Below, piece after piece: positions 42,851 to 52,724 of a stretch of 64,000 nt of DNA. Below the pieces are notes generated by a model. It ran no database searches. It saw only the letters and a list, made by a program, of their open reading frames with translations, and had not been told where the DNA came from. Position 1 is the first letter of the stretch. Every line of letters begins with the position of its first letter. The position numbers and the translations under genes are program-made. The DNA is from Mucilaginibacter pallidiroseus (lineage in GTDB: Bacteria > Bacteroidota > Bacteroidia > Sphingobacteriales > Sphingobacteriaceae). Location: positions 620,001 through 684,000 of the forward strand of contig NZ_VOEJ01000001.1 in assembly GCF_007846085.1 (NCBI RefSeq), given 5' to 3'.

Positions 42851-43888
42851 CTATACTAATCCCAGTGCTTTTATGATTTTCTCGGCATCAAAGTCCCTGT
42901 CGACAGATGGCAAGTAAATTTCAAATGCCTCGGCCTGCAGTTTTTTGGCGTATTGTTCGCTAAAAAAGTATTTGCCATCTTTAATTACATAGTTAAGGAT
43001 AAAAAAGCGATAAGCATCCTTCAAAAAGCGTATTTCGTCGGCTGTAACAGGGTTTACGCTATGATATTCCTTTAAAAACGTTATAAAGCGGTCCTCCATC
43101 ATCGGCCCAATTACGTAACTGAATACGGTACGGTCGCCTGCGTCTGATACTACCCTGCTGAAAAAATAAAAGTCTAGCAGCCTGTAGCTCATCCTAAACC
43201 AGTCATAATCCCAACGCGAAAAAAGATCGAGATCGGGCGTTACCGAAAAGTTACCAATGTTCCAATCAATAAAAACTGGTATAATCTCAAACTCGCTCAT
43301 GTTATACCTCGAGCGGTTTTTAAGAAATTGCTCGCAATGGTATTTCAGGAAATCAACCTGCATGGCAGTACCAAATTTGCGCTCGTCTTTTTCTATCTGC
43401 CGTTGCAGGTCATATATATCTGTACGCAAAGTTTTTGACGATTTTGGCAATACGTTTTTTACCCGTGAACATGCTTTATGAAATTTGCCCAACTGTGAGC
43501 CAAGCTTCCTGATCATATCATCGTCCAGCCGGCGGGGCAACCTCTCCATCATTCGGGTAGGGTTATAAAAAACCACCCAGGCGTCGTCCTTACCTTGTTT
43601 ATAACGGTAAATGTATACACGGTTGTTCTTGAGCAATGATTTCGAAAGCAGGTTTTCAAACGGGTATAGCAGGTTGTTTGACAGTGCCTGTATAATGCGA
43701 TGATCTTCTTTAAAGTGCTCAAACTTCCCGAAAAACGAAAGTTTAGCTATGATGATGTCATCGTCGTCAAAAGTTATACGGTACACATGGTTGGTAGACA
43801 CCATTGCACTAATGTCTTCAATGGTTTCTATAACCTTTGAATTATCGTAACCTTCCCAGGCCGATTTTATAATAAGATGAAAGTCCAT
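42851..43888 (-). CDS. Phosphotransferase-family (APH/choline-kinase-like) protein
   Basis: 345 aa with a eukaryotic-kinase-like fold of the aminoglycoside/choline phosphotransferase type. A beta-rich N-lobe (VYRITFDDDDIIIAKLSFFG with the ATP Lys) leads to the catalytic-loop equivalent IPVFIDWNIGNFSV (Asp and Asn kept, HxD His replaced) and a metal-binding-like RWDYDWFRM. It probably phosphorylates a small alcohol or sugar, but the loop is non-standard and activity is not assured. It is followed by the HAD gene. A pair of direct repeats lies just upstream. Confidence 0.75.
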   Translation of the reverse strand: MDFHLIIKSAWEGYDNSKVIETIEDISAMVSTNHVYRITFDDDDIIIAKLSFFGKFEHFKEDHRIIQALSNNLLYPFENLLSKSLLKNNRVYIYRYKQGKDDAWVVFYNPTRMMERLPRRLDDDMIRKLGSQLGKFHKACSRVKNVLPKSSKTLRTDIYDLQRQIEKDERKFGTAMQVDFLKYHCEQFLKNRSRYNMSEFEIIPVFIDWNIGNFSVTPDLDLFSRWDYDWFRMSYRLLDFYFFSRVVSDAGDRTVFSYVIGPMMEDRFITFLKEYHSVNPVTADEIRFLKDAYRFFILNYVIKDGKYFFSEQYAKKLQAEAFEIYLPSVDRDFDAEKIIKALGLV

Positions 43889-43889
43889 T

Positions 43890-43993
43890 TAACCAGGATT
43901 AAGCTGATTGGTACGATTTAAGGATTTTGATTAGCCCGTTTCGCACTTGATTTAAATTTATTGGCGGGTAAAGATAACCAGGATTAAGCTGAT
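43890..43993. repeat. 19-bp direct repeat pair in intergenic DNA
   Basis: TAACCAGGATTAAGCTGAT occurs at 43890-43908 and again at 43975-43993. The following bases (ATTAATCCTAAAAATCTGC) carry the complementary ATTAATCC theme. These AGGATTAA-type words are the kind scattered between genes in many Bacteroidota genomes. Confidence 0.6.
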
Positions 43994-44039
43994 AAAAGTG
44001 GTCACATACCATTAATCCTAAAAATCTGCTAAATCACGG

Positions 44040-45398
44040 TTATATAATTTCAAAGTACCTTTTCAATTCCCAGTCGCTTACACTCTTGGCATATTGGCGG
44101 TGCTCCCAAAGGCGGGTTTGGGTAAAGTGTTTTACAAAGCCCTCGCCGAAAAGCTCCTTTGCTATTGCCGAGTTTTGCATTGCTGTTGCGGCATCAAACA
44201 AGTTTTTGTGTAAAACGCCGTTGGCTTTGTTGGCATAACCGTTGCCTTTTGTTGGCTCAATATCAAGTGTGAGTTTATTTTTAATGCCGTAAAGCCCCGA
44301 TGCTAAAGCGGCTGCAATAGCCAGATATGGGTTTGTATCGGAACCCGGGATGCGCGTTTCCAACCGAGTATAACCTTCATTCGTATTAATCACCCTTAAT
44401 GCTGTAGTACGATTTTCTACTCCCCAGGTTATGGTAGTTGGCGCCCATGCACCTTCTACCAAACGTTTGTAGCTATTTATGGTTGGCGCGTACATAGGCA
44501 GTAAATGCGGCAAACAATACAGTTGCCCCGCTAAATATTGCTTATGCAATTCGCTCATTTTGTTAACATCCGCAGCATCGTAAAAAAGATTTTTTGAAAG
44601 ATCTTTCGTCCACAGGCTTTGGTGCACATGGCCGCTGCAACCCGGTAGCTCTTGATTCCACTTTGCCATAAAGGTAGCCGTTATGCCATGCTTGGCTGCA
44701 ATCTCTTTTACGGCTGTTTTAAAAAGTACAGCTTTGTCTGCAGCTGCCAATGTTTCGTCGTGCATTATTGCAGCTTCGTAAACACCGGGTCCCGTTTCTG
44801 TATGGATACCTTCTACAGGAATATTAAATTTCGTAAGCAGGTTAAACAGATTGTAATAGAAATCACTGTGTTGGGATGTACGGAGTATAGAGTAACCGAA
44901 CATGCCAGGGCTCAAAGGTTCAAGATTGGCAAAACCCTTTTGCTGCAGGCTTTGCGGCGTCTCCTTAAAGTTAAACCACTCAAACTCTTGCGCAAACTCA
45001 GCATGGAAGCCCATATCCTTACATTGGGCAATAATTGTTTTAAGTAGGCTGCGAGGATCGGCAGCTACTGTTGCACCATTTGGGCCGGTAAAGTCTGCCA
45101 GGAAAAACGGAATATCATCCTGCCATGGAATAGTACGGAATGTGGCCAGGTCGATATAACAAAGCTTATCAGGGTAGCCACTGTGCCAGCCGGTTAGCTC
45201 AACATTATCATATGTTACATCATTGCTATCCCATCCAAAAACTACATCACAAAAGCCGTAACCGGCATCCATCCCATCAATTAACTTTTTGCGGCTGATA
45301 ACCTTACCGCGCAAAACCCCGTCGATGTCAGCGAAAGCAAATTTTACTTTCTGTATGTTGTTCTCTTTTATATATGAGAGTACTTGCTCCTGATTCAT
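44040..45398 (-). CDS. Glutamine synthetase family protein (type I-like, PuuA-related)
   Basis: 452 aa, GS-I fold. The beta-grasp N-domain starts KVKFAFADIDGVLRGKVIS; the catalytic domain has FAQEFEWFNF (metal Glu), HTETGPGVYEAAI, GCSGHVHQSLW, and the NRTTALRVINTNEGYTRLE and RIPGSDTNPYLAIAAAL segments. It lacks the adenylylation-loop Tyr region of GlnA. Members close to this make gamma-glutamyl amides of polyamines, ethanolamine or other amines rather than free glutamine. It is divergent from a gamma-glutamylcyclotransferase-like gene 117 bp away. Confidence 0.85.
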   Translation of the reverse strand: MNQEQVLSYIKENNIQKVKFAFADIDGVLRGKVISRKKLIDGMDAGYGFCDVVFGWDSNDVTYDNVELTGWHSGYPDKLCYIDLATFRTIPWQDDIPFFLADFTGPNGATVAADPRSLLKTIIAQCKDMGFHAEFAQEFEWFNFKETPQSLQQKGFANLEPLSPGMFGYSILRTSQHSDFYYNLFNLLTKFNIPVEGIHTETGPGVYEAAIMHDETLAAADKAVLFKTAVKEIAAKHGITATFMAKWNQELPGCSGHVHQSLWTKDLSKNLFYDAADVNKMSELHKQYLAGQLYCLPHLLPMYAPTINSYKRLVEGAWAPTTITWGVENRTTALRVINTNEGYTRLETRIPGSDTNPYLAIAAALASGLYGIKNKLTLDIEPTKGNGYANKANGVLHKNLFDAATAMQNSAIAKELFGEGFVKHFTQTRLWEHRQYAKSVSDWELKRYFEII

Positions 45399-45515
45399 AT
45401 GGTTTAGATATTACGATAAGGCAAGTTAAAAGAATTTATTTTATTGTGCCACCTTGGCCAAAGCCTAAATCGTAAACACCTGGTTTGGTTAACACAATGT
45501 TTTGTACATTCAACT

Positions 45516-45926
45516 ATGCAACACCTGCTTTTTGTATATGGCACGTTACTATTAGCTGATAACGACATTGTAAGGCAACTAAGGCAACATTCCTGTTTTG
45601 TAACGCATGGTACAATCAGGGGTGCATTGTACGACATTGGCGAATACCCCGGATTGATCATGAATTCACCAACAGTCGCTTTGGTACAAGGCAATGTTTA
45701 TGAGGTTGACGAAGTGGCTTTGAAAATAGTTGATGATTACGAAGGCTTTGGCCCCGGGCAGGATGAACCTTTTTTGTACCTGCGGGAAATGAAAGATATT
45801 GAAACCGACAAGGTGATTGTGAAAGCCTGGGTGTATATCTATGATCATGACATAACTGGCCTAACCCCGATTGTATCCGGAAATTATATCGAATATTTAG
45901 CGCAAAAAAAATCCCGCGATGCTTGA
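45516..45926 (+). CDS. Gamma-glutamylcyclotransferase (AIG2-like) family protein
   Basis: 136 aa from ATG 45516; an upstream ATG at 45444 would add 24 unrelated residues. The family's substrate loop HLLFVYGTLLLADN is at the N-terminus, GALYDIGEYPGLI follows, and the catalytic Glu is in VDDYEGFGP. Members form 5-oxoproline from gamma-glutamyl amino acids or gamma-glutamylamines. Flanked by two glutamine synthetase-family genes, it could reverse gamma-glutamylation by the divergent one; this is inference from context. Confidence 0.85.
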   Translation: MQHLLFVYGTLLLADNDIVRQLRQHSCFVTHGTIRGALYDIGEYPGLIMNSPTVALVQGNVYEVDEVALKIVDDYEGFGPGQDEPFLYLREMKDIETDKVIVKAWVYIYDHDITGLTPIVSGNYIEYLAQKKSRDA

Positions 45927-45943
45927 TGCACCGCAGGATTTTA
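45909..45943. terminator. Hairpin between the cyclotransferase and GS-II genes
   Basis: A 15-bp stem with two mismatches (AAAATCCCGCGATGC against the complement ending at 45943) surrounds a short loop. It overlaps the cyclotransferase stop codon and lies between convergent genes. Confidence 0.7.
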
Positions 45944-45962
45944 GATATGCTTGATCTGCTAA

Positions 45963-46973
45963 TTAAACGTTAGCTGATTTTACAGTTTTAATGATAACTG
46001 CTGCTACTTTGTATGGATCTGCAGCAGAGTTAGGACGACGATCTTCCAGGTAACCGCTCCAGTTGTGGTCAACTGCGTAAAGCGGGATACGGATAGAAGC
46101 ACCACGGTCAGATACACCGTAGCTGAAATCGTGGATTGATGCTGTTTCGTGTTTACCGGTTAAGCGCTGATCGTTGTCGGCACCGTAAACAGCAATACAC
46201 TCAGCAACTGCAGGGCGGAAAGCCTCACATACAGCTTTGAATTTTTCTTCGCTGTTAGCAGTACGCAACAATGTGTTTGAGAAGTTTGCATGCATACCAG
46301 AACCGTTCCAGTCTAACTGACCCAACGGTTTGCAATGCCAGTTAATTGATACTCCGTATTTCTCGCCAATGCGCTCAAGCAGGTAACGTGCAACCCAAAT
46401 CTGGTCGCCGGCCTCTTTAGCACCTTTAGCAAAAATCTGGAACTCCCATTGGCCTGCTGCAACCTCAGCGTTGATACCTTCAACGTTTAAGCCTGCTTCA
46501 AGGCAAACATCTAAGTGTTCTTCAACTATCTCACGACCGTAAGCATTGTTAGCACCTACCGAGCAATAGTATGGGCCTTGCGGACCTGGGTAACCACCTG
46601 CCGGGAAACCAAGCGGTTTGTTTGTTTGAGGATCCCAAAGGAAGTACTCCTGCTCAAATCCAAACCAAAAATCGTTATCATCATCCTGGATCAACGCACG
46701 ACCGTTTGATTCATGAGGCTCGCCTTTTGAATCTAAAACTTCGCACATTACAAGGTATGCGTCTTTGCGCTGAGGATCAGGGCAAGCAAATACGGGTTTA
46801 AGAATACAATCTGATGAACCGCCTGGTGCCTGCTCGGTTGATGAACCATCAAAGCTCCAATTATCAAGTTCTTCAACATTGCCGCTAAAAGATTTTACAA
46901 TTTTTGTTTTGCTACGCAGGCTTTGTGTTGGTTTGTAACCATCAAGCCAGATGTACTCCAGTTTTGTTGCCAT
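45963..46973 (-). CDS. glnII: Glutamine synthetase, type II (eukaryote-like)
   Basis: 336 aa, GS-II size. Beta-grasp N-domain with WLDGYKPTQSLRSKTKIV and NWSFDGSSTEQAPGGSSD; catalytic domain with FGFEQEYFLWD, GYPGPQGPYYCSVG, INAEVAAGQWEFQI, and NWHCKPLGQLDWNGSGMHANFS, then GVSDRGASIRIP. It makes glutamine from glutamate, ammonia and ATP and is probably the main ammonia-assimilating enzyme in this neighbourhood. About 265 bp of AT-rich DNA upstream separates it from the next gene and likely holds its control region. Confidence 0.96.
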   Translation of the reverse strand: MATKLEYIWLDGYKPTQSLRSKTKIVKSFSGNVEELDNWSFDGSSTEQAPGGSSDCILKPVFACPDPQRKDAYLVMCEVLDSKGEPHESNGRALIQDDDNDFWFGFEQEYFLWDPQTNKPLGFPAGGYPGPQGPYYCSVGANNAYGREIVEEHLDVCLEAGLNVEGINAEVAAGQWEFQIFAKGAKEAGDQIWVARYLLERIGEKYGVSINWHCKPLGQLDWNGSGMHANFSNTLLRTANSEEKFKAVCEAFRPAVAECIAVYGADNDQRLTGKHETASIHDFSYGVSDRGASIRIPLYAVDHNWSGYLEDRRPNSAADPYKVAAVIIKTVKSANV

Positions 46974-47239
46974 TTCTATGTTTTTTGTAATTTTAGTTTA
47001 AATAATAGCTCTTCAAAAGATCAATTAGTTCAATTTACAAAGGCGAATTTAATTTAATTTTACAAATTTCATAGTATTGACATTATTTTTTAAAGAAAAT
47101 AACAATAAATCATCCTACAAATACTCAAATCTGATAAAAGTTACTATGCATGCATTATAACTGTGGCTTATTAATGCGTTATTAAAATATATGGTTATTT
47201 AGAGATGTATAAATAATAAGTACATGGATCGTTAGCGTT

Positions 47240-47770
47240 CTATTTACTTGATGCTACTCCCCAATAGCATGTATTTCGGATTCTTTTAAGAAGTAAATGA
47301 TCAATTGTTACTTCAGTTTTGCTTTTGCCGGCTTCTAACGAGATAAAAAGCAATGCTAAACTGTTATCATATATATAAGATGCTATCATTCTTTCTCTAT
47401 GACCCTTTTTCACAATGTCCAGCCGCAAACCGTTTGTGGCGCCTTTGTTTTGTATGGTATCGGGAAGGCCGCTCGCTTTAACCCAGTTAACTACATATAA
47501 AATATCCTTATCTGCTGCATCGATGTTGAGCGATTTGAATTGGCTGCTTTGCTGTGCCGCTTGTATTATGCATTTAATGCAAGGGTCGGGAATGGTTGCC
47601 ACTTTTCCGTACTTATCCTGCGGATTATTAATAATACTATCACGCTTTCCATTTATGGTTACCGGCGTTTTTGTAATGCTATCGGCTGTTGACTGCTGTT
47701 TTTTGCCGCTACATGCCTGCATCATTAAGATCAACCCGGTAAAGCTGTATAGTACAATGTGTTTATACAT
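47240..47770 (-). CDS. Hypothetical lipoprotein, 176 aa
   Basis: Not recognised beyond its export signal: FTGLILMMQACSG gives a lipobox with Cys near residue 20, so it is anchored by lipid outside the inner membrane. The mature part holds PDPCIKCIIQAAQQSSQF with a CIKC pair and a third Cys at RNTCYWG, and a beta-rich C-terminal half (ERMIASYIYDNSLALLFISL). The Cys pair could be structural or metal-binding. It is transcribed alone and is divergent from mqo. Confidence 0.65.
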   Translation of the reverse strand: MYKHIVLYSFTGLILMMQACSGKKQQSTADSITKTPVTINGKRDSIINNPQDKYGKVATIPDPCIKCIIQAAQQSSQFKSLNIDAADKDILYVVNWVKASGLPDTIQNKGATNGLRLDIVKKGHRERMIASYIYDNSLALLFISLEAGKSKTEVTIDHLLLKRIRNTCYWGVASSK

Positions 47771-48032
47771 AGTTCGATCGTTTAATTATCCACTATAACA
47801 GCAGCAAAAATTATTTGTGTTTATGGGTGATGCCACACAGCTTTTGATTTGCGCATTTTATAATACTGCGGTAAATTAAATGCCATTATTGTATTTAAAC
47901 TTAATTTGATAGAGCATTTTGTCGGAAAAATCATTAAAATTGTCTGATTTATCCTAAAACAAATTCGGGGTATTTTGGGGTTTACAAGTATTAGTCAAAT
48001 TATTTGAGTGTGTCAGCACATTCGGTGTTATC

Positions 48033-49532
48033 ATGAGCAATAGCAACAATATTTCAGATTCGACGGTTGATGTAGTTTTAATTGGCGCAGGTATAATGAG
48101 CGCCACGCTTGGTGTGATGCTTAAGGAGTTACAGCCCGATATGAGCATACAGATATTTGAGCGTTTGGATACTGTTGCTGCCGAAAGCTCTGACGCCATG
48201 AACAATGCGGGCACGGGACACTCAGCATTTTGCGAACTTAACTATACGCCTCAACGCAAAGACGGTACTATAGAGATTACCAAGGCTATTAAAATCGCCG
48301 AGCAGTTTGAGCTAAGCAAAGAGTTTTGGGCTTATTTAGTTGAGCAAAATTACGTTGGTCCGCCGCAGACTTTTATAAACAAAACGCCGCACATGAGTTT
48401 TGTGTGGGGCGACAACAATGTTGAATACCTGAGAAAGCGCCACGAGGCGTTAGTAAAGCACCACTTTTTTAAAGGTATGCTTTACTCTGACGACCAATCG
48501 CAAATAAAACAGTGGGTACCCCTTATTATGGACGGCCGAAACGAAGGTGATAAAGTATCGGCAACGTTTATGGATATAGGCACCGATGTTAACTTCGGTT
48601 CGCTTACACGTAGCCTTATCGATAAACTTAAACAAAAACCTAATGTATCGTTACACCTTAACCACGAGGTTGACGACGTAAAACGCAATAAAGAAAATAC
48701 CTGGAGCATAAAAGTAAGCGATAAAATTAACGGCACTACGCGCAAGCTAAATGCAAAGTTTGTATTTGTTGGCGCAGGTGGTGGTGCTTTGCACTTATTG
48801 CAAAAGTCGGGTATTCCGGAAAGCAAAGGTTTTGGTGGTTTTCCGGTAAGCGGGCAATGGCTGGTTTGTAATAACCCTGCCGTAGTGGCGCAGCACAATG
48901 CAAAAGTTTACGGTAAAGCTTCGGTAGGTTCGCCGCCAATGTCTGTACCGCATTTGGATACCCGCATGATAGATGGTAAAAAGTCTTTGCTGTTTGGTCC
49001 TTACGCCGGTTTCTCTACCCGTTTCCTTAAAAAAGGTTCATTGCTTGATTTATTTAAGTCCATCAAGCCTAACAATATATTGCCACTACTGGCTGTTGGT
49101 CGCGATAATATGGCTCTCACCAAGTATTTAATTGGCCAGGTAATGCAATCGCCTGCTGATAGGTTAAAGGCCTTGCAGGAATACTTCCCTGCTGCTAAAA
49201 ATGAGGACTGGGACCTGGATATTGCGGGCCAGCGTGTACAGATCATCAAAAAAGATGCTAAGCGTACCGGTGTGCTTGAGTTTGGTACTGAAGTAGTAAC
49301 CAGCGCAGATGGCTCCATATCTGCCTTGTTAGGTGCTTCCCCGGGTGCATCAACATCAGTACCTATCATGATCGAACTGATAAGCCGTTGCTTTAAAGCC
49401 CAAGGCTCGTCAAATGCATGGCAGGAAAAGTTCAAGCAAATGATCCCGTCGTTCGGGCGGTCGTTGTCTGATAATGAGACCCTGGCGGATGAAACCAGAG
49501 CGAGGACAAGTAAAGCACTTGGATTACAATAG
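48033..49532 (+). CDS. mqo: Malate:quinone oxidoreductase
   Basis: 499 aa, the family length. The N-terminal FAD-binding loop is [19 protein letters not shown], followed by [26 protein letters not shown] (as two adjacent stretches), and the C-terminal FAD contact [17 protein letters not shown]. It oxidises malate to oxaloacetate and passes electrons to the quinone pool at the inner membrane, replacing or complementing NAD-dependent malate dehydrogenase. The upstream intergenic region is 262 bp; the end nearly meets the convergent TonB-domain gene. Confidence 0.95.
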   Translation: MSNSNNISDSTVDVVLIGAGIMSATLGVMLKELQPDMSIQIFERLDTVAAESSDAMNNAGTGHSAFCELNYTPQRKDGTIEITKAIKIAEQFELSKEFWAYLVEQNYVGPPQTFINKTPHMSFVWGDNNVEYLRKRHEALVKHHFFKGMLYSDDQSQIKQWVPLIMDGRNEGDKVSATFMDIGTDVNFGSLTRSLIDKLKQKPNVSLHLNHEVDDVKRNKENTWSIKVSDKINGTTRKLNAKFVFVGAGGGALHLLQKSGIPESKGFGGFPVSGQWLVCNNPAVVAQHNAKVYGKASVGSPPMSVPHLDTRMIDGKKSLLFGPYAGFSTRFLKKGSLLDLFKSIKPNNILPLLAVGRDNMALTKYLIGQVMQSPADRLKALQEYFPAAKNEDWDLDIAGQRVQIIKKDAKRTGVLEFGTEVVTSADGSISALLGASPGASTSVPIMIELISRCFKAQGSSNAWQEKFKQMIPSFGRSLSDNETLADETRARTSKALGLQ

Positions 49533-49538
49533 CGTTGC

Positions 49539-50525
49539 TTAAAAGCTGACTTTCCGCGCCGGAAACGTATTTTGCGTAGGTATAGAATCAGAGCTGTAAC
49601 CTGTGTTGCTAACCATAATAGTTAGAGGAACAATTGATGACACGGGCTGGCCGCGAAATTTGGTTGGTGACCATTTCGGCATCCTTTGTAATGATTCGAG
49701 CGCTATCTTATCAAACTCAAGATCAACATTCCTGATTATTTTGGCGTTGGTAATTGCGCCATCTTTTTCTACACGAAATGTCATCATCAGCCTTCCGTGT
49801 TTGTTATTGTAGCTACCCTGATATCTAAATTTTATGGCCCTGTTAAGGTAAGCGTCTAATTTATTATGACCACCTACAAAATTCGCTTCGATATCCGGGT
49901 GGCTCTCAACGCCGTTATCATAGTAAATGTTTCCGGATACATTGTGCGTATGTCTCCAAACACCGTCTTTTTTTCCGTTAATAACAATTCCTTCCTCTTT
50001 AACTAAAAATTCATCATCGAAATCAACCCAATTCCCGTTTCCGTTTTCTGCCATCAAAACTCCTAAAGAATCGTAACAGGTGTTTAACGACACAGCGTTA
50101 TTTAAATAGGTTTTGATAGTGTACAATTTGCCATTTGGGTAATAGGTTAATTCATCTTCAATTTGTATACCCCGATTATAATTTCTGATACTTTTGCGTT
50201 TTCCATTATGGTAGTATTCCATGCAGGGCCCGGTAGCGCCCGTCTGTAAAAGTCCGTCTGTGTTTAAAGATTTTGTGATGAGACGTGGCTGTGAATCCAT
50301 ATAATAGTCTTGTATATTATATAAGCCTGAATCGCCTTTGGTTATGAGACGTACAAATTTTGCGACATTTGCATTTTCAGCTATTGCAAAATCATTTAAC
50401 ATGTAAAAAGCAATGCTGTCCGGAACCAAAGCGTTTTTCTGTAAAGTAATTTGTGCTTTGACGGTGCCTGTTAACAAGGTTAAAAAAAGCAATTGTTTAA
50501 ATAAAAATTTGGTAGCGCGGTGCAT
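49539..50525 (-). CDS. TonB C-terminal domain protein with MORN-like repeats
   Basis: 328 aa from the Met at 50525, which starts a signal sequence (FLFKQLLFLTLLTGTVKA); a Met at 50609 gives an implausible leader. The middle has antitoxin/MORN-type repeats (EYYHNGKRKSIRNYNRG, TYYPNGKLYTIKTY, VVINGKKDGVWRHTHN-like). The last ~90 residues are a TonB C-terminal domain (GRLMMTFRVEKDGAITNAKI, SLQRMPKWSPTKFRGQPV). Classical TonB carries energy to outer-membrane receptors, but this form lacks the Pro-rich linker, so it may be a non-canonical periplasmic variant. Confidence 0.83.
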   Translation of the reverse strand: MHRATKFLFKQLLFLTLLTGTVKAQITLQKNALVPDSIAFYMLNDFAIAENANVAKFVRLITKGDSGLYNIQDYYMDSQPRLITKSLNTDGLLQTGATGPCMEYYHNGKRKSIRNYNRGIQIEDELTYYPNGKLYTIKTYLNNAVSLNTCYDSLGVLMAENGNGNWVDFDDEFLVKEEGIVINGKKDGVWRHTHNVSGNIYYDNGVESHPDIEANFVGGHNKLDAYLNRAIKFRYQGSYNNKHGRLMMTFRVEKDGAITNAKIIRNVDLEFDKIALESLQRMPKWSPTKFRGQPVSSIVPLTIMVSNTGYSSDSIPTQNTFPARKVSF

Positions 50526-50627
50526 ATAGTAGTAATTGAATAAGGCACTGTAATATACAAAAAAAGCCAAGCTACGGCAATAACAAAAGCTTTGTGCGCG
50601 GTAAGGCAAACCATTCCCTATTTTTTA

Positions 50628-50635
50628 TATTTTTG
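50628..50635 (+). promoter_or_regulatory. -7-like box for the glycosyltransferase gene at 50669
   Basis: TATTTTTG fits TAnnTTTG, 33 bp before the ATG; no convincing -33 element is seen. Confidence 0.4.
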
Positions 50636-50668
50636 CAATTGCCCAATACAAAGGGCTCGGCCTGTTAA

Positions 50669-51619
50669 ATGGATATATCTGTTGTAGTACCACTTTACGA
50701 TGAAGTTGAATCATTACCCGAACTTACCTCATGGATAAGCGGTGTAATGGACGAGAATAATTTTACCTATGAGATAGTTTTGGTTGACGATGGCAGCAAG
50801 GACGGCTCGTGGGGTATGATATGTAAATTAAGGGAAAATAATCCTTTTATTAAAGGCATCAGGTTCCGTCGCAACTATGGCAAATCGGCTGCGCTTAACG
50901 TTGGTTTTGATGCTGCCGAGGGCAATGTGATCATAACCATGGATGCTGACTTGCAAGATAGCCCGGACGAAATTCCTGCGTTGTATAGCCGTATAGTGGA
51001 TGACAAATACGATTTAATATCAGGCTGGAAGGCAAAGCGTTACGACCCGTTATCTAAAACAATTCCTACCAAACTTTTTAACGCCGCTACTCGCAAAATG
51101 AGCGGCATTGATAACTTACACGATTTTAATTGCGGGCTTAAAGCATACCGCAAAGCTGTTATAAAAAACATCGAGGTGTATGGCGAGATGCATCGCTACA
51201 TACCTGTGCTGGCAAAGTGGGCAGGATTTACACAGATTGGTGAGCAGGTGGTTGAGCACCGAGCACGTAAATACGGTAAAACCAAATTTGGCTGGTCGCG
51301 TTTTATAAACGGTTTTTTAGATCTCCTGTCGATATTTTTCGTAGGCAAGTTTGGTAAACGTCCCATGCATTTTTTCGGTTCGATGGGTACGCTTAGCTTT
51401 TTAACAGGTATCATCATTGCCATTTGGATGATAGGCGAAAAGCTATATCGCATTGCACATAATGAGCATTATCGTGATGTAACAGACAGCCCACTATTTT
51501 ATCTTGCTTTGGTAGCTATTATTTTGGGCTCGCAGCTTTTTCTCACAGGCTTTGTGGCCGAGTTGGTATCACGCAGTTCAAACGACCGAAATCAATATCA
51601 GATAGCGGAGACTATTTGA
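50669..51619 (+). CDS. Family 2 glycosyltransferase, DPM1/ArnC-like
   Basis: 316 aa. GT-A domain: SVVVPLYDEVESLPELTSW, EIVLVDDGSKDGSW, the metal DxD in ITMDADLQDSPDEIP, and FNCGLKAYRKAVI with YGEMHRYIPVLAKWAGF. Two C-terminal transmembrane helices (about 235-260 and 275-300) anchor it. This arrangement is that of enzymes that load a sugar from a nucleotide donor onto polyprenyl phosphate (dolichyl-P-mannose synthase and ArnC types) at the cytoplasmic face of the membrane. Confidence 0.9.
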   Translation: MDISVVVPLYDEVESLPELTSWISGVMDENNFTYEIVLVDDGSKDGSWGMICKLRENNPFIKGIRFRRNYGKSAALNVGFDAAEGNVIITMDADLQDSPDEIPALYSRIVDDKYDLISGWKAKRYDPLSKTIPTKLFNAATRKMSGIDNLHDFNCGLKAYRKAVIKNIEVYGEMHRYIPVLAKWAGFTQIGEQVVEHRARKYGKTKFGWSRFINGFLDLLSIFFVGKFGKRPMHFFGSMGTLSFLTGIIIAIWMIGEKLYRIAHNEHYRDVTDSPLFYLALVAIILGSQLFLTGFVAELVSRSSNDRNQYQIAETI

Positions 51620-51746
51620 CGTGCAGGTTGCTTGAATAGTAGACGAGTTATAAACATCGCACTTTTTTAATTTGTACATCAGCATATTTGCAAACGTTTA
51701 ATTAAACATTTGGAATTTGCATACCTGACATCTGCCTATCTATAAA

Positions 51747-52715
51747 ATGTTTTTTTCTATAATAATCCCCTTATATAACCGGCCGCAAGAGATTGACGAA
51801 CTGCTTAATACGCTCACACGGCAAATTTATAAGCACTTTGAGGTTTTGGTTATTGAAGATGGGTCGGTTAATCGTGCAGAAGAAATTGTAAAGCGCTATA
51901 GCGGTACGCTTGATGTGCAGTATTTTGAAAAACAAAACGAAGGCCAGGGTTTTACTCGGAACTTTGGGTTTGAGCGTGCCAAAGGGGATTACTTTATCAT
52001 TTTCGATTCGGACTGTTTAATACCAGAGAACTATCTTGAAATAGTAAATAACTCCTTAGCTGCAAATTGGCTTGACGCCTACGGCGGCCCGGATGGTGCC
52101 CATCAATCCTTTACGCCTGTACAAAAAGCTATAAGTTACAGCATGACCTCCCCTTTTACCACCGGCGGCATACGCGGTAATAAAAAAGCTATTGGCCAGT
52201 TTCACCCGCGAAGCTTTAATATGGGTGTGTCAAGGCAGGTATGGGAAAAAGTAGGCGGTTTTGTTATTACCCGCTTGGGCGAAGATATTGAGTACAGCAT
52301 TCGCATCCACGCATCAGGATTTAAGATCGGGCTGATACCTGATGCTATTGTATACCACAAGCGCCGTACCGACTTTTATAAATTTTACAAGCAGTTACAT
52401 TTTTTTGGACGCGCACGTATCAACATATATAAGTTTTTTCCGTCGCAATTGAAGCTTGTGCATTTTTTCCCGGCATTAGCAACATTGGGATTGTTGTTTA
52501 CCATTATTGCTAACATAATGGCTTGGCGCATTTCAGCATTATGTAACATCGTGTTGGTAGTTTACAGTTTGTTAATATTTTTTCATTCGTTGTATAAAAA
52601 CAAATCGGCAAAAATTGCATTTTTGAGCATTATAGCATCAGTTACCCAACTTACCGCTTACGGATTAGGATTTATGCAGGATTTTTGGAAGCGTGTTATA
52701 TTAAAAAGGTCATAA
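51747..52715 (+). CDS. Family 2 glycosyltransferase, membrane-anchored
   Basis: 322 aa. FSIIIPLYNRPQEIDELL, VLVIEDGSVNRAEEI and the DxD-type YFIIFDSDCLIPENY mark the GT-A fold; FTTGGIRGNKKAIGQFHP and RLGEDIEYSIRIHASG belong to the acceptor side. The C-terminal part has two or three hydrophobic helices (LVHFFPALATLGLLFTIIAN and following). Acceptor unknown; probably surface polysaccharide or glycolipid. It lies 9 bp before a membrane-protein gene and is likely co-transcribed with it. Confidence 0.88.
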   Translation: MFFSIIIPLYNRPQEIDELLNTLTRQIYKHFEVLVIEDGSVNRAEEIVKRYSGTLDVQYFEKQNEGQGFTRNFGFERAKGDYFIIFDSDCLIPENYLEIVNNSLAANWLDAYGGPDGAHQSFTPVQKAISYSMTSPFTTGGIRGNKKAIGQFHPRSFNMGVSRQVWEKVGGFVITRLGEDIEYSIRIHASGFKIGLIPDAIVYHKRRTDFYKFYKQLHFFGRARINIYKFFPSQLKLVHFFPALATLGLLFTIIANIMAWRISALCNIVLVVYSLLIFFHSLYKNKSAKIAFLSIIASVTQLTAYGLGFMQDFWKRVILKRS

Positions 52716-52724
52716 AAGCGTAGT

